From Gordonia sp. 'Campus' (GTDB lineage Bacteria > Actinomycetota > Actinomycetes > Mycobacteriales > Mycobacteriaceae), in the NCBI RefSeq assembly GCF_022206305.1, contig NZ_JAKOIW010000006.1, forward strand, positions 211,756-275,755: a DNA stretch of 64,000 nucleotides, given 5' to 3'. Each line of letters opens with the position of its first letter. Position 1 is the stretch's first letter. Both the position numbers and the translations under genes were made by a program. Shown here in pieces: positions 51,693 to 63,727 of the stretch. The notes under the pieces are model-generated. The model ran no database searches, was not told the origin of the DNA, and saw only the letters and a program-made list of their open reading frames with translations.

Positions 51693-52921
51693 ATGCCCGA
51701 TCTCACAGCCCTCCTCGACGCGATCATCGATGCCGAGCCCCCTTTGGACGATCCCGAGGGGCGCGCCGAGTTGGAGACGATGCGGTTGATGCGCAATGCG
51801 CTCGACCATCAGATCGTGACGCGCGCTGCGCAACTCGACCGACTGCGTGTGGCGGAGCGGAGCCACTCGACTCTGCGGCGGTTGTTGATGGACATGGGTT
51901 TCCCGCCTGCGGCCGCGTCACGGATCGTTCGAATCGTCGCCCGGGTGTCCGCGTTGGACGTCGTCAAGGGGCATGCTGCGGACGGGCGGTTGTCGACCGA
52001 GATCGTCGATGCCATCGTCCGAGGCATCAACCACATCGAAAGCGTTGCTGCGTAGGGATTTCCGACGAAGAGATGGTGGCGTTCGAAGGTGAGCTGGTGG
52101 CCCAGGCGCTGTCAGGCGCATCCCCCGCGGAGGTTCTGATGAGGGCGCGAGCGCTCGGACACGTGGTCTCGAGCACCACGGGAGGGGTTTCGGCCGCCGA
52201 AGACCGCTCGCTCAGCAGTGTGCAGCACACCGTGACCGATGACGGGCGCGTGGAAATCCATGCCGACGTCACTCAGGTGGTCGGGGAGAAGTTCATGACC
52301 ATGCTCGACGAACGTTCGACTCCACGTCCGGAACCGGACGGCGCCAACGATCGACGCTCGGCCGCACAACGACGCGCCGACGCCTTCGAGCTGATCCTCG
52401 ACCAAGCCGCACTGGGAGCCTCCGTGAACACGGCAGGTGCGCCCCGCACCCAGCTGATTCTGACCATCCCGGCGGAGACCAGAGATCTGGGTGCGTTGCC
52501 GTGGACGGGCACCATCACCGACGCCACCGCCCGGATGCTCGCGTGCGACGGCACCCTGACCGAGGTCGTCATCGATGGCGCAACGGTGCCTCTGCAGATG
52601 GGACACGAGAAGCGGATCTTCCCGTCGCACCTACGCAAGGCGGTTGTGATCCGGGATTCGTGCTGCGTCAAATGCGGAACGCCACCGTCACATACGCAGG
52701 TACACCACATCGTGCACTGGGCCGACGGCGGCGAGACGTCCCTGCACAACGGGTGTCTGCTGTGTCAAAGGTGTCATACCCAGGTGCACCACAACGGATG
52801 GGATGTGGTGATGGGATTCGACCGGCATCCCTGGCTCATCCCGCCAGTCGAGATCGATCCACGGCGCCGACCGTTACCCGCCTACAACCGGCGCACCATG
52901 CGGCTCGACGACGCGGCCTGA
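51693..52921 (+). pseudogene. 13E12/DUF222 HNH endonuclease gene, frameshifted near 52050
   Basis: The first part (51693-52055) encodes the DUF222 N-terminus (MPDLTALLDAIIDAEPPL on) and stops at TAG after NHIESVAA. The protein continues in another frame as GISDEEMVAFEGELVAQALS, leading to the DUF222 core and a complete C-terminal HNH domain (VIRDSCCVKCGTPPSHTQVH, then HNGCLLCQRCHTQVHHNGWD). A one-base indel near 52050 would restore one reading frame. Residual function of the second half alone cannot be excluded, as a Met lies at 52073. Confidence 0.8.
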
Positions 52922-53071
52922 CCGGCGGCTGCATAGAACATTGCGGCAGTCTGCATCGCATTCCGGACACAACTGCCGCAGTGAGACCAGCGGTCCCCAG
53001 ATGAGGGTTCGTGCGCGACCTCTGACAACTCCACAGTGTGACCGCCCAGCCCCGGCGATGCTTCCGCACGA

Positions 53072-54832
53072 TCACGTCAAGAACGCGGCCGCAGAATCGG
53101 CGAGGTCGAGCAGGGGCTGGGGAAAGATGCCGAGCACCGCGGTGATCAGGGTGCAGAGTGCGATCCCCGACGTCGTCAGCACGCTGGGTCTGACGACGTG
53201 GGGTGCCGCCTCGACAGGGACGTCGTCGAAGAACATGGCGACGATGATCTTGATGTAGACGTAGGCGGCAATGGCGCTGCTGACGACACCCACCACGACC
53301 AGCACGCCACCACCGGCGCCGGCGGCCGCGGCGAAGACGTCGAACTTGGCGATGAAACCACTGGTCAACGGGATTCCGGCAAAGGAGAGGAGGTACACCG
53401 CGAACATCGCACCGACCAGTGGGTAGCGGCGTCCCAGCCCCGACCACTGGGTCAGGTCGGTGGCCTCACGACCGGACAGGTGCGGGTTGCGCACAGGGGT
53501 CGCGGTGCCCTGGACGGCGGCTCTACGCGCGGATGTCGCTGCATCCGTGTCGGGTTCGCGGATGACGGCCACCGTGGCGAATGCGCCGAGAGTGGTGAAT
53601 GCGTAGGCGGCGAGGTAGAACAGCGTCGCGCCGAGACCGGCGTCGTCGAATGCGATCAGTCCGAGCAGGATGAAGCCGGCGTGGGCGATCGACGAGTAGG
53701 CGAGCATTCGCTTGATGTCGTTCTGCGTCACGGCCATGACCGAGGCGATCACCATGGAGGCGATCGCGACCGCCCACAGGGCGGGTTCCCACTGGTCGCG
53801 CAGGGCGCCGAAACCGACGTAGAAGACTCGCAACAACGCACCGAACGCCGCGACCTTGGTGGCTGCGGCCATGAACGCCGTCACCGGTGTCGGAGCGCCC
53901 TGGTAGACATCGGGAATCCACGAATGGAACGGCACCGCACCGACCTTGAACAGCAGCCCGACCGCCAGGAGGGCCAGACCGATGAGGGCCAATGTGGTGT
54001 CGCCGCCGGTGTCGGTGACTGTGGTGAGCGATGCACCGATGGTCGACAGGTTCAACGAGCCCGAGGCGCCATAGACGAAGGCTGCTCCGAACAAGAAGAA
54101 GGCCGAGGAGAACGCCCCCAGGAGAAAATACTTGAGGGACGCTTCCTGCGAGATGAGACGTCGACGCCGAGCCAACCCGCACAGCAGGTACAGCGGCAGC
54201 GAGAACACCTCCAGCGCAACGAACATCGTCAACAGATCGCCGCAGGCGGGGAACAGCATCATCCCGCCGACCGCGAGCAGGGAAAGAGGGAACACCTCGG
54301 TGGTCACCGCGCCGGCGCGCGTCGCCTCGAACTCGGCGTCGGTGTTGGGAACCGAGGCGCCCGACGGTGTGAACATGTCGGCGTCGATACCGCCGCCGTT
54401 CACGGTGCGGGTAGACGGTTCGTCTCCACCACCCGCCCCGGCCAGCGTCCGCATGGTGACCGGTGCGACGACCCGCTCGAGCCGGCGTTCGGCCATGAAC
54501 CCGACAGCGACGACGGCCACGACGAGGAGCAGACCTTGGAGGTAGAGCGTCGGGCGATCCAGGACCACCGCTCCCGACATGGCGACCTGACCGTTCGCAC
54601 CGTCCTCGGTCTGTGCGATTGCCACGGTCACCAGTGCGGCGAATGCGACGACGAGTGCGCCCAGTGAAAGCGTCAGCTGCAACGGGTAGCGCAACCGACG
54701 AGGGGCGAACGCCTCGACGAGCACCCCGACGACCCCGGCGCCGAAGACGATGAGCATCGGTGACAGCGCGGCATATTCGACGCTGGGCGTCTCGATCGCC
54801 GCCAGAAGTGTTGTGCCGCCGGTCGAGTTCAT
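53072..54832 (-). CDS. nuoN: NADH-quinone oxidoreductase subunit N
   Basis: NuoN is an antiporter-like proton-pumping membrane subunit of complex I. The 586-residue protein has about 14 spans. They include the lysine-bearing segment around LLFKVGAVPFHSWIPDVYQG with APTPVTAFMAAATKVAAFG after it, MLAYSSIAHAGFILLG, and FAGIPLTSGFIAKF near the C-terminus. A hydrophilic insert (residues about 120-170, with RTVNGGGIDADMFTPSG) enlarges it. The start overlaps the nuoM stop by 4 bp; last gene of the operon. Confidence 0.94.
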   Translation of the reverse strand: MNSTGGTTLLAAIETPSVEYAALSPMLIVFGAGVVGVLVEAFAPRRLRYPLQLTLSLGALVVAFAALVTVAIAQTEDGANGQVAMSGAVVLDRPTLYLQGLLLVVAVVAVGFMAERRLERVVAPVTMRTLAGAGGGDEPSTRTVNGGGIDADMFTPSGASVPNTDAEFEATRAGAVTTEVFPLSLLAVGGMMLFPACGDLLTMFVALEVFSLPLYLLCGLARRRRLISQEASLKYFLLGAFSSAFFLFGAAFVYGASGSLNLSTIGASLTTVTDTGGDTTLALIGLALLAVGLLFKVGAVPFHSWIPDVYQGAPTPVTAFMAAATKVAAFGALLRVFYVGFGALRDQWEPALWAVAIASMVIASVMAVTQNDIKRMLAYSSIAHAGFILLGLIAFDDAGLGATLFYLAAYAFTTLGAFATVAVIREPDTDAATSARRAAVQGTATPVRNPHLSGREATDLTQWSGLGRRYPLVGAMFAVYLLSFAGIPLTSGFIAKFDVFAAAAGAGGGVLVVVGVVSSAIAAYVYIKIIVAMFFDDVPVEAAPHVVRPSVLTTSGIALCTLITAVLGIFPQPLLDLADSAAAFLT

Positions 54833-56454
54833 CGATGTCCCTCCGCTTCCGCGCTGGTGTCCTCGGGGACCGGGCGCACCGATGGTTCGGGCTCGGTGAC
54901 GCCGACCGTGGTCAACGTGCTCTGCACGGCGGGGTCGATCAGATCGATCATCGGCTTCGGGTAGACGCCGAGCGCGAGGAGCAAGGCGATCAGCGGCGCG
55001 ACGACGGCCAGCTCACGGCCGGCGAGATCGCGCATCGACGACGACCGGACGTCCGCCAGCTTCGGTGGACCGCCCATCATCCGCTGGTATGTCCACAGGA
55101 TGTAGATCGCCGACAGCACGAGCGCAGAACACGCGAGAACCGCCGCCACCGGATAGCGGGTGAAAGTGCCGATGAGCACCAGGAACTCGCTGATGAACGG
55201 GGCGAGACCGGGCAGCGACAAGGTGGCCAGGCCCGCGACGAGGAAGGTGCCGGCCAGGACAGGTGCGACCTTCTGGACCCCGCCGTAGTCGGCGATCAGT
55301 CGGCTGCCCCGCCTCGACACGAGGAAGCCCGCGATGAGGAACAGTGCCGCCGTGGAGATCCCGTGGTTGACCATGTACAGCGCCGACCCGGTCTGGCCCT
55401 GATCGGTGAGGACGAAGATGCCGAGGATGATGAATCCGAAGTGAGAGATCGACGTATAGGCGATCAGCCGCATGACGTCGGTCTGTCCGATCGCGAGGAC
55501 CGCGCCGTAGACGATGCTGACCACGGCGAGTGCGCAGATGAACGGTGCGAAGTACCGGGACGCGTCGGGGAACAGCTGCAGGCAGAAGCGGAGCATCGCG
55601 AAGGTGCCGACCTTGTCGATCACGGCCATCATGAGGACCGCGGATGCCGGCGTCGCGGCAACGGCCGCATCGGGAAGCCACGAATGCAACGGCCACAGCG
55701 GGGCCTTGACCGCGAACGCGAACATGAACCCGAGGAACAACAACTTGGCCAGCCCGGTCGAGTCGTCGATCTGCCCGCTGGACACGGCGGCGACGATGTC
55801 GGTCAATGCGAAGGTCCCGCCCCCGTCGGCACCCACGCCGTTCTGTGCGGTCACCACGTACAGTCCGATCACCGCCGCCAGCAGCAACAGACCGCCGAAG
55901 AGGTTGTACAACAGGAACTTCACCGCCGCACCGGACCGGTTGGGTCCGGTGCCGAAGCCACCGATGAGGAAGTACATCGGGATCAGCATGGCCTCGAAGA
56001 AGATGTAGAACAGCAACACGTCGAGCGCGACGAAACTCATCAGCACCATCGCCTCGGTCGCGAGGAACAGCGCCAGGTAGATGTGCGGACCCTTCTGCGC
56101 GCGGCCACCCGAATCGTCGAGTGAGCCGGACGGATCCGCATCCCGCCAGCCGGCGAGCAGCAGCAAGGGCAGGAGCGCCGAGGTCAGCAGGATCAGGACG
56201 AGTCCGATCCCGTCCAGGCCGAGCGCGTACCGGGTGCCCAGCGCGGGAATCCAGCTGACGTCCTCGACGAACTGGTAGCGATCGCCGCCCGGATCGAAGC
56301 CGACGGTGATCCCGACGGCGACGACGAGGACGCCCACCGACACCGCGAACGCGAACCACTTGGCCGCCGCGACCCTCGTCGCGGGAATCGCCAGCACCAG
56401 CGCCGAACCGATCGCGGGAGTCAGCCACAGGACGGTGAGCCAGGGGACGTTCAC
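54829..56454 (-). CDS. nuoM: NADH-quinone oxidoreductase subunit M
   Basis: NuoM is the second antiporter-like proton-pumping subunit. The 541-residue protein has [15 protein letters not shown] with the conserved glutamate, [20 protein letters not shown] with the pump lysine, [16 protein letters not shown], and [16 protein letters not shown]. The GTG at 56454 overlaps the nuoL stop codon (GTGA). Confidence 0.94.
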   Translation of the reverse strand: MNVPWLTVLWLTPAIGSALVLAIPATRVAAAKWFAFAVSVGVLVVAVGITVGFDPGGDRYQFVEDVSWIPALGTRYALGLDGIGLVLILLTSALLPLLLLAGWRDADPSGSLDDSGGRAQKGPHIYLALFLATEAMVLMSFVALDVLLFYIFFEAMLIPMYFLIGGFGTGPNRSGAAVKFLLYNLFGGLLLLAAVIGLYVVTAQNGVGADGGGTFALTDIVAAVSSGQIDDSTGLAKLLFLGFMFAFAVKAPLWPLHSWLPDAAVAATPASAVLMMAVIDKVGTFAMLRFCLQLFPDASRYFAPFICALAVVSIVYGAVLAIGQTDVMRLIAYTSISHFGFIILGIFVLTDQGQTGSALYMVNHGISTAALFLIAGFLVSRRGSRLIADYGGVQKVAPVLAGTFLVAGLATLSLPGLAPFISEFLVLIGTFTRYPVAAVLACSALVLSAIYILWTYQRMMGGPPKLADVRSSSMRDLAGRELAVVAPLIALLLALGVYPKPMIDLIDPAVQSTLTTVGVTEPEPSVRPVPEDTSAEAEGHR

Positions 56455-58364
56455 AGGACATTCACCGCCATCACCAGTGCGACGATCACAGTGGTTCCCG
56501 CGAACATCGACAGCGCGTAGGACCGGACGTACCCGTTCTGCCAGTTCCGTATTCGACGAGACGTGCCGGTCACCGCATCGCCGACCCCGCTCGTCAGCCC
56601 GTCCACGCCGTCGGATTCCACGGTGACGAGGCCCGCGGTGATCCGTTGACCGGGACGCATCAGCAGTTCCTCGTTGAGGGCATCGCCGTACAGGTCGCGC
56701 CGGGCGGCGACGGTGAGGGCCGAGACATCGTCGGGGGCCACGACGGGCACCGGGCGCGTTGCGTACTGCCGGTAGGCGATCGCGACCCCAATGGCCACCG
56801 CGACCAGGATGATCGCGGTCATCGCCCAGACGGGGAGCAGGTGGTGTTCGGTGTGTTCGCCGACGACGGGTTCGAGCCAGTGCTCCAACGACCCGCCGAT
56901 CGCGAGGAGCCCACCCGAGGCGACCGAACCGAGGGCGATGAGGATCATCGGACCGGTCATGACCTTCGGTGCCTCGTGCGGGTGGGGTGCGGGAGCGTCG
57001 GAGCCGTCGTGCCAGCGCTTCTCGCCGAAGAAGGTGAGCAGCATGACGCGGGTCATGTAGAAGGCGGTGATCCCGGCGCCGAGAAGCGCTGCGCCGCCGA
57101 GGAGAAGACCCTTGGCCCCGCCGGCGCCGAACGCGGCCTCGATGATGTGGTCCTTCGAGTAGAAGCCGGCGAACGGCGGCACGCCGATGATCGCGAGGTA
57201 GCCGACCCCGAATGTGACGAACGTGATCGGCATCAACGTGCGCAGTCCGCCGTAGCGGCGCATGTCCGTCTCGTCGTTCATCCCGTGCATCACCGAGCCC
57301 GCACCGAGGAACAGGCCCGCCTTGAAGAAGCCGTGGGTCAGCAGATGGAGGATCGCGAAGGCGTAACCGGCGGGACCGAGGCCGGCGGCGAGCACCATGT
57401 ACCCGATCTGGCTCATCGTCGACGCGGCGAGGGCCTTCTTGATGTCGTCCTTCGCGCACCCGATGACGGCGCCGAACAACAGTGTCACCGCGCCGACGAC
57501 GACAACGCCGACCTGGGCGGCGGGCGCCAGGTCGAAGATGGGGCCCGACCGGACGATCAGGTAGACACCCGCGGTCACCATCGTCGCGGCGTGGATGAGC
57601 GCCGACACCGGGGTGGGGCCCTCCATCGCATCCCCGAGCCACGACTGCAGCGGCACCTGCGCGGACTTGCCGCACGCCGCCAGCAGCAGCATGAATCCCA
57701 GTGCGGTGAGGGTGGTCTCGCCGACCTGAGACGCCCCGTCGAAGACCGCGGTGAACGAGACCGCGCCGAACGTGGCGAACATGATCATCAGTGCCACCGC
57801 GAGCCCGATGTCGCCGACCCGGTTGACGACGAACGCCTTCTTCGCGGCCGTCGCGGCAGACGGTTTGTGCTGCCAGAAGCCGATGAGCAGGTACGACGCG
57901 AGGCCCACGCCCTCCCAGCCCAGGTAGAGGCCGAGATAGTTGTCGGCGAGAACCAGGACGAGCATCGCGGCGAGGAACAGGTTGAGGTAGGCGAAGAATC
58001 GACGGCGGTCCGGGTCGTCGGTCATGTAACCGATGGAGTAGACGTGGATCAGGGATCCGACGCCGGTGATCAGCAGGACGAAACACATGGACAGCTGGTC
58101 GAGGCGAAAACCGAAGTCCACCTGGAGCTCTCCGACGGGTATCCAGCTGAAGAGGATGTCGTCGACCCCGCGGCCTTCGGCCGGCCGGGACACCATCCCG
58201 GCGAACATGAGCAGTCCGACGGCAAAGGAGGCGACTGCCAGTGCGGTGCCGAGCAGGTGGCCCCAGCGATCGGTGGCACGACCGCCGAGGAGGAGGATCA
58301 CGGCGCCGAGCAGGGGCAGTGCGGGAATCGTCCAGAGCAGTGACGCGGTCAGTTCGGCGTTCAC
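56451..58364 (-). CDS. nuoL: NADH-quinone oxidoreductase subunit L
   Basis: NuoL is the distal antiporter-like subunit with the long lateral helix. The 637-residue protein contains [36 protein letters not shown] and [20 protein letters not shown]. The C-terminal part after residue 500 includes the lateral-helix region. The GTG at 58364 has GGAGGATT just upstream; a TTG three bases earlier is less likely. Confidence 0.94.
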   Translation of the reverse strand: MNAELTASLLWTIPALPLLGAVILLLGGRATDRWGHLLGTALAVASFAVGLLMFAGMVSRPAEGRGVDDILFSWIPVGELQVDFGFRLDQLSMCFVLLITGVGSLIHVYSIGYMTDDPDRRRFFAYLNLFLAAMLVLVLADNYLGLYLGWEGVGLASYLLIGFWQHKPSAATAAKKAFVVNRVGDIGLAVALMIMFATFGAVSFTAVFDGASQVGETTLTALGFMLLLAACGKSAQVPLQSWLGDAMEGPTPVSALIHAATMVTAGVYLIVRSGPIFDLAPAAQVGVVVVGAVTLLFGAVIGCAKDDIKKALAASTMSQIGYMVLAAGLGPAGYAFAILHLLTHGFFKAGLFLGAGSVMHGMNDETDMRRYGGLRTLMPITFVTFGVGYLAIIGVPPFAGFYSKDHIIEAAFGAGGAKGLLLGGAALLGAGITAFYMTRVMLLTFFGEKRWHDGSDAPAPHPHEAPKVMTGPMILIALGSVASGGLLAIGGSLEHWLEPVVGEHTEHHLLPVWAMTAIILVAVAIGVAIAYRQYATRPVPVVAPDDVSALTVAARRDLYGDALNEELLMRPGQRITAGLVTVESDGVDGLTSGVGDAVTGTSRRIRNWQNGYVRSYALSMFAGTTVIVALVMAVNVL

Positions 58365-58374
58365 CAATCCTCCT

Positions 58375-58674
58375 CTACCGCTTCAGCAGATCCGCGTCGT
58401 CGACCGACGCCGAGCGGCGCGATCGGAAGATGGTCATGATGATCGCCAGTCCCACCACGACCTCGGCGGCGGCGACGACCATCGTGAAGAAGGCGATCAC
58501 CTGACCGTCGAAGGACTGGTTCAACCGCGCGAAGGTCACGAACGCGAGATTCGCCGCGTTGAGCATCAGTTCGATGCACATGAACACGACGATGGCGTTG
58601 CGTCGCAGCAGGACCCCGGCAGCACCGATGGTGAACAGGAGCGCGGAGAGGTAGAGGTAGTTCTCGGGATTCAT
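58375..58674 (-). CDS. nuoK: NADH-quinone oxidoreductase subunit K
   Basis: The 99-residue three-span subunit carries the conserved [14 protein letters not shown] with its membrane glutamate and [15 protein letters not shown] with the second. Both lie in the central proton axis of complex I. The ATG overlaps the nuoJ stop. Confidence 0.94.
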   Translation of the reverse strand: MNPENYLYLSALLFTIGAAGVLLRRNAIVVFMCIELMLNAANLAFVTFARLNQSFDGQVIAFFTMVVAAAEVVVGLAIIMTIFRSRRSASVDDADLLKR

Positions 58675-59462
58675 GAGTCGTCGCCCGACTGGTTCCGCGG
58701 CCGACGGCGCAGGGTCCGCGCGGCCAGGATCGCGTTCACCGACAGGTCCGACGGGGAGCCGTCGGGCAGCCGCGCCGGGACGTCGACCGCGTTGTGCCTC
58801 GCGTAGACACCGGGCGTCGGCAGCGGGGTCAGGTTGACGCCGCTGCGGAAACGGGCCTGCGACAGCTCTTTCTGCGTGAGGCGCGGGCCGAACCGTTCGC
58901 GGTGCGCGAGGACCATGGCGCCGAGTGTCGCGGCGATGAGAAGCGCGCCGGTCAGTTCGAAGGCCCACAGGTATCGCACGAAGATCAGCTCGGCGATGGC
59001 CTCCACACTGGAATCGCTGCCGGCGGCCAGCGTTCCCGGCGCGGTCGCGCCGGTCACGACTCCGACGGTGGCGCTGCCGATCCCGGCGATGAGCAGCACA
59101 CCGAACCCGATGCCGATGAGCGCGGCGGAGAGTCGTTGTCCGCGCAGGGTCTCGATCAGCGAATCCGACGAGTCGACACCGATCAGCATGATGACGAAGA
59201 GGAACAGCATCATCACCGCGCCGGTGTACACCACCACCTGGACGACACCGAGGAACAGGGCGCCCTGCGCGACGTAGAAGACCGCCAGGATGATCATCGT
59301 CGTCGCGAGGAAGATGGCGGAGTACACGGCCTTGGTCGCGAAGACGACGCCGAGTGCCCCCGCGACGGCCACGGCGCCCAGAATCCAGAACTGGACGGCC
59401 TCGCCGGTGGAGGTGCGCGCCACCTCGTCGGCGAGCAAGGTGACGACGGGGGCCGGGGTCAT
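58671..59462 (-). CDS. nuoJ: NADH-quinone oxidoreductase subunit J
   Basis: The 263-residue subunit has five spans, including [20 protein letters not shown] and [16 protein letters not shown], the family signature. A hydrophilic C-terminal tail of about 70 residues ([20 protein letters not shown]) is longer than in E. coli and usual in actinobacteria. Confidence 0.93.
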   Translation of the reverse strand: MTPAPVVTLLADEVARTSTGEAVQFWILGAVAVAGALGVVFATKAVYSAIFLATTMIILAVFYVAQGALFLGVVQVVVYTGAVMMLFLFVIMLIGVDSSDSLIETLRGQRLSAALIGIGFGVLLIAGIGSATVGVVTGATAPGTLAAGSDSSVEAIAELIFVRYLWAFELTGALLIAATLGAMVLAHRERFGPRLTQKELSQARFRSGVNLTPLPTPGVYARHNAVDVPARLPDGSPSDLSVNAILAARTLRRRPRNQSGDDS

Positions 59463-60028
59463 GACCGCGACTCCCGGAGGCCCTCGCGCAGAGTCGGTGT
59501 CGGCAACGGTGTCACGCGTCCGTCGGCGCCCACCTCGCCGCGGTAGTAATTCTCTTCCGTGGAGCCGGGCGCCATGTCGTGCGGTGGTTGTGCGGCACCG
59601 GGGGAAAGCGGCGCCAGCAAGCGGTCCTTCTCGTAGATGAGGTCGGCGCGGTTGTCGTCGGCGAGCTCGTAGTCGTTGGTCATCGTGAGTGCCCGGGTGG
59701 GGCACGCCTCGATACACAGCCCGCAGCCGATGCAGCGCAGATAGTTGATCTGGTAGACGCGGCCGTACCGTTCGCCCGGCGAATAGCGTTCTTCGGGCGT
59801 GTTGTCGGCGCCCTCGACGTAGATCGCGTCGGCCGGGCACGCCCAGGCGCAGAGCTCACAGCCGATGCACTTCTCGAGCCCGTCCGGGTGCCGATTCAGT
59901 TGATGGCGACCGTGATAACGCGGAGCGGTGGGGCGCTTCTCCTCGGGGTACTGCTCGGTGATGGTGGGTGTGAACATGCCGCCGAAGGTGACGCGGAGGC
60001 CGCTCACCGGTTTGAGGAAGTCAGGCAT
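59459..60028 (-). CDS. nuoI: NADH-quinone oxidoreductase subunit I (2x[4Fe-4S])
   Basis: The 189-residue ferredoxin-like subunit has two 4Fe-4S motifs, [12 protein letters not shown] and [12 protein letters not shown], which hold clusters N6a and N6b passing electrons toward quinone. It overlaps nuoH by 8 bp and nuoJ by 4 bp. Confidence 0.95.
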   Translation of the reverse strand: MPDFLKPVSGLRVTFGGMFTPTITEQYPEEKRPTAPRYHGRHQLNRHPDGLEKCIGCELCAWACPADAIYVEGADNTPEERYSPGERYGRVYQINYLRCIGCGLCIEACPTRALTMTNDYELADDNRADLIYEKDRLLAPLSPGAAQPPHDMAPGSTEENYYRGEVGADGRVTPLPTPTLREGLRESRS

Positions 60029-61328
60029 CGGTGGTCTCCCTGCTCGGGGTCGATTCGTGATCCGTACCGGTGCGGATGACCTGTCCCGGCATCGGCGGGA
60101 CGGGGAAGCCGCCGGCCATGGGGTCGAAGTCGACGGGCGTCGCGGGGTCGGCCGGGTCGTCGTCGTTCAGGTCGGGGACCCGCATCAGATGCCAGATCGA
60201 GAACGCGATCAACCCGGTGACCACCAACCCGGCACCTGCCGACACCAGGGCGCGGAGCAGATCGGCATCCTCACCGACGATCGATGCCCGGATGATCGCC
60301 ACCACCATCACCCACGTCAGGGAGATGGGGATGAGGACCTTCCAGCCGAGGTTCATGAACTGGTCGTACCGCAGACGCGGGAGGCTGGTCCGCAACCAGA
60401 TGAACACGAACAGGAACACCCAGACCTTCAGGGTGAACCACAGCACGGGCCACCAACCGGAGTTGGCCCAGTCGAAGGCACTCAACGGTGGCGGTGCCTG
60501 CCACCCACCCAAGAACAGTGTGGTGGCCAGTGCGGAGACGGTGACCATGTTGATGTACTCGGCGAGCATGAACATCGCGAACTTCAGCGACGAGTACTCG
60601 GTGTGGAAGCCGCCGACCAGCTCGCCCTCGGCCTCGGGGAGGTCGAACGGCGCGCGGTTGGTCTCGCCGACCATCGAGATCGCGTAGATGACGAACGACG
60701 GCAGGAGCAACAGTACGTACCAGTGGTGCTCTTGGGCGGCAACGATTCCCGATGTCGACATCGTGCCGGCGTCGAGGAACACCGCAGCAAAGGTGAGACC
60801 CATGGCGATCTCGTATGAGATCACCTGGGCGGTCGAGCGCAGCCCGCCGAGGAGCGGGTACGTCGATCCCGACGACCACCCGGCGAGCACGATGCCGTAC
60901 ACACCCACCGAGGTCACGGCGAGGACATAGAGCACGCCAACGGGAAGATCGGTGAGCTGCAACGGCGTCTGGTGTCCGAAGACCGACACCATCGGTCCGA
61001 ACGGGATCACGGCGAAGGCCATCACCGCGGGGACGACGGCGATGATCGGTGCGAGCAGGTAGATCACCTTGTCGACCCCCGACGGGATGATCCCTTCCTT
61101 GAGCGCGAGCTTCACGCCGTCGGCCAGGCTCTGCAGGATTCCGCGCGGTCCGACGCGATTGGGTCCGAGACGGGACTGCATGCGCGCCATGATCTTGCGT
61201 TCGAGCAGGATTGCCACGAGCGGGTTGACCACCAGAAAGGCGAACACCGCAATGGCTTTCGCGATGATGAGCCAGAGGGGGTCGGTGCCGAAGTCGTCCA
61301 GGGTGGGGTAGTCGATGGCGAGGGTCAT
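60021..61328 (-). CDS. nuoH: NADH-quinone oxidoreductase subunit H
   Basis: The 435-residue quinone-chamber subunit has [60 protein letters not shown] and [20 protein letters not shown], all family hallmarks. A C-terminal soluble extension rich in Asp and Pro follows the last span. Confidence 0.95.
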   Translation of the reverse strand: MTLAIDYPTLDDFGTDPLWLIIAKAIAVFAFLVVNPLVAILLERKIMARMQSRLGPNRVGPRGILQSLADGVKLALKEGIIPSGVDKVIYLLAPIIAVVPAVMAFAVIPFGPMVSVFGHQTPLQLTDLPVGVLYVLAVTSVGVYGIVLAGWSSGSTYPLLGGLRSTAQVISYEIAMGLTFAAVFLDAGTMSTSGIVAAQEHHWYVLLLLPSFVIYAISMVGETNRAPFDLPEAEGELVGGFHTEYSSLKFAMFMLAEYINMVTVSALATTLFLGGWQAPPPLSAFDWANSGWWPVLWFTLKVWVFLFVFIWLRTSLPRLRYDQFMNLGWKVLIPISLTWVMVVAIIRASIVGEDADLLRALVSAGAGLVVTGLIAFSIWHLMRVPDLNDDDPADPATPVDFDPMAGGFPVPPMPGQVIRTGTDHESTPSRETTDA

Positions 61329-63727
61329 GCGACACCTCCGCCGGATGCGAGGGCGACGATGTGGCCGGCCTGCGCTCGCAGAGCCGCATGCACGTGGGAC
61401 CCCGCCGAGTGCAGCGGCAACCACACGACGCGGTCCGGCATGTCGGTGACCTCCACCGGCAACGTGATCGAGCCGTGGGCGGTGCTGACCCGAAGCCGGG
61501 TCGCCGCGGCGACCGGGACGATGCCGGCCTCGGCGGCAGTCGCGGCCGACAACCGAGCCACGGGACGACGCCCGGTCCCGGCGAGTTGGGGCTCGCCGTC
61601 CTGCAACCGGCCGTCGTCGAGCAACATGTGCCAGCTCGCCAGTACCGCCTGCCCCGGGGCCGGCTCGGGCATACGGGCCGGCATCTGCGTGACGGGGCGA
61701 CGGTTGCCCGTCCAGGCCCCGATCTGTCGCAGCTCGGTGTGGATGGTCTGCATGGTGTCGCAACGCAGTTCGACACCCATCTGCCGGGCGACCGCGTCGA
61801 GGACCCGGTGATCGGGCAGGTGGCCGCTCGCGGTGAGCGCGGCGGTGAATGGGCGTGGGCGTCCCTCCCAGTCGACGAAGGTGCCGTCCTTCTCCGCGAC
61901 CGCGGCCACCGGGAACACGACGTCCGCGTGGGCGGTCACCGAGCTGTGACGCTGCTCGAGCGCGACGACGAACGGCGCCGCGGCCACTGCCTCGGCCGCG
62001 GCGGTCGGGTCGGGGAGGTCGTCGACGTCGACACCTGCGACGACGAGCGCGAGTCCGTGACGGCGGGCGGCGTCGACGATGCCGGCGGTGTCGCGTCCCG
62101 GTCGTGCGTCGAGCGGGGTGTTCCAGATCTGCTCGACCGCGGTGCGCGCTGCGGCGTCATCCACCGGGCGCCCGCCGGGCAGGAGGTGGGGTAGCGCTCC
62201 GACCTCGAGTGCTCCTCGCTCGCCCGCGCGCCGTGGAATCCAGGCGAGACGCGCCCCGGTGCGGTCGGCCAGTGCCGCGGCGGCGGCCGGTGCGCCCGGG
62301 CTCGTCGCGAGGCGTTCGCCGACGATGATCACCGACCCGGGAGATGCGAGTTGTCCGGCGATCTCGTCTGAGCCGAGCACCTGCGCCTCGGTACCCGGCA
62401 CGGCGGGGACGAGGCGGGCGTCGAGTTTGGCCGCGCCACGGCTCAGCAACGGGGCGACGGTGACGACCCGCTGACCCGACGATCGCACCGCGCGCCGCAG
62501 GCGGAGGAAGACGATCGGCGACTCCTCCTCGGGTTCGAAACCCACCAGCAGCACCGCGGGCGCAGCGGACAGGTCGTCGTACGTCGTGACGAGACCCCGA
62601 CCGGCGACCTGGGCGGCCAGGAAGTCGGCTTCTTCCGCACTGTGTGCGCGGGCGCGGAAGTCGATGTCGTTGGTGTGCAGCGCCGTCCGCGCGAAACGAG
62701 AGTACGCGTAGGCGTCCTCGACGGTCAGTCGGCCGCCGGTGAGCACGCCCACGTTGCCGAACGCCGACGAGAGGCCCTCGGCGGCGACCCGGATGGCATC
62801 CGCCCAGGACGCCTCGTGCAGTTCGCCGTGACGGTCGCGGACGAGCGGAGAGGTGAGCCGGTCATCCGCCGTGGTGTAGGCGAAGGCCCAGCGCCCCTTG
62901 TCGCAGTTCCACTCGGCGTTGACCTCGGGATCGTCACCGGCGAGTCGTCGGAGCACCTTGCCGCGTCGATGGTCGGTGCGCTGTGCACATCCGCTCGCAC
63001 AGTGTTCGCAGACGCTAGGTGTGGACACCAGGTCGAAAGGTCGTGCGCGGAAACGGTATTGCGCGCCGGTCAGCGCGCCGACCGGACAGATCTGCACGGT
63101 GTTGCCGGAGAAGTAGGAATCGAACGGCTCGTCGGCGTAGATGCTCACCTGCTGCAACGCACCGCGGTCGGCGAGTTCGATGAGCGGGTCCCCGGCGACC
63201 TGGGTGGAGAATCGCGTGCACCGGGCGCACAGGACGCAGCGTTCCCGGTCGAGCAGCACCTCCGACGACAGCGGCACGGGTTTGGTGAAGGTGCGCTTGA
63301 CCCCGTCGAACCGGGACTCGCTGCGGCCGGTCGACATCGCCTGGTTCTGTAGCGGGCACTCACCGCCCTTGTCGCACACCGGGCAGTCGAGTGGATGGTT
63401 GATGAGGAGCAGCTCCATCACCCCGCGCTGGGCGTCGGCGGCGATCTCGGAACTGAGCTGGGTGCGGACCACCATCCCCTCGGTCGCCACTGTCGTACAC
63501 GACGCGAGGGGCTTGCGTTGCCCCTCCACCTCGACGAGGCATTGCCGACAGGCGCCGACCGGGTCGAGCAGCGGGTGGTCGCAGAAGCGGGGGATCGTGA
63601 CACCGATCTGCTCGGCGGCGCGGATCACCAACGTGCCCTTCGGCACTCGCACCGTCCGTCCGTCGATGGTGAGCCCGACCAGGTTCTCGGCCGCGGTGGC
63701 CGGGTCGTTGCCGTGGGTGAGGGTCAT
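61325..63727 (-). CDS. nuoG: NADH-quinone oxidoreductase subunit G
   Basis: The 800-residue iron-sulfur subunit has an N-terminal 2Fe-2S ferredoxin domain ([20 protein letters not shown]) and the HxxxCxxC set in [19 protein letters not shown]. It also has the [10 protein letters not shown] cluster and a C-terminal molybdopterin-oxidoreductase-like domain ([18 protein letters not shown]) whose cofactor is lost in complex I. The ATG overlaps the nuoF stop. Confidence 0.95.
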   Translation of the reverse strand: MTLTHGNDPATAAENLVGLTIDGRTVRVPKGTLVIRAAEQIGVTIPRFCDHPLLDPVGACRQCLVEVEGQRKPLASCTTVATEGMVVRTQLSSEIAADAQRGVMELLLINHPLDCPVCDKGGECPLQNQAMSTGRSESRFDGVKRTFTKPVPLSSEVLLDRERCVLCARCTRFSTQVAGDPLIELADRGALQQVSIYADEPFDSYFSGNTVQICPVGALTGAQYRFRARPFDLVSTPSVCEHCASGCAQRTDHRRGKVLRRLAGDDPEVNAEWNCDKGRWAFAYTTADDRLTSPLVRDRHGELHEASWADAIRVAAEGLSSAFGNVGVLTGGRLTVEDAYAYSRFARTALHTNDIDFRARAHSAEEADFLAAQVAGRGLVTTYDDLSAAPAVLLVGFEPEEESPIVFLRLRRAVRSSGQRVVTVAPLLSRGAAKLDARLVPAVPGTEAQVLGSDEIAGQLASPGSVIIVGERLATSPGAPAAAAALADRTGARLAWIPRRAGERGALEVGALPHLLPGGRPVDDAAARTAVEQIWNTPLDARPGRDTAGIVDAARRHGLALVVAGVDVDDLPDPTAAAEAVAAAPFVVALEQRHSSVTAHADVVFPVAAVAEKDGTFVDWEGRPRPFTAALTASGHLPDHRVLDAVARQMGVELRCDTMQTIHTELRQIGAWTGNRRPVTQMPARMPEPAPGQAVLASWHMLLDDGRLQDGEPQLAGTGRRPVARLSAATAAEAGIVPVAAATRLRVSTAHGSITLPVEVTDMPDRVVWLPLHSAGSHVHAALRAQAGHIVALASGGGVA

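Noticed and set aside
53198-54667. Long open frame on the plus strand inside nuoN
   Set aside because: It is the antisense shadow of a clearly conserved nuo gene in high-GC DNA; its product is Arg/Gly/Glu-rich with no family motif. The same applies to the open frames at 56646-58343 and 54760-56124.
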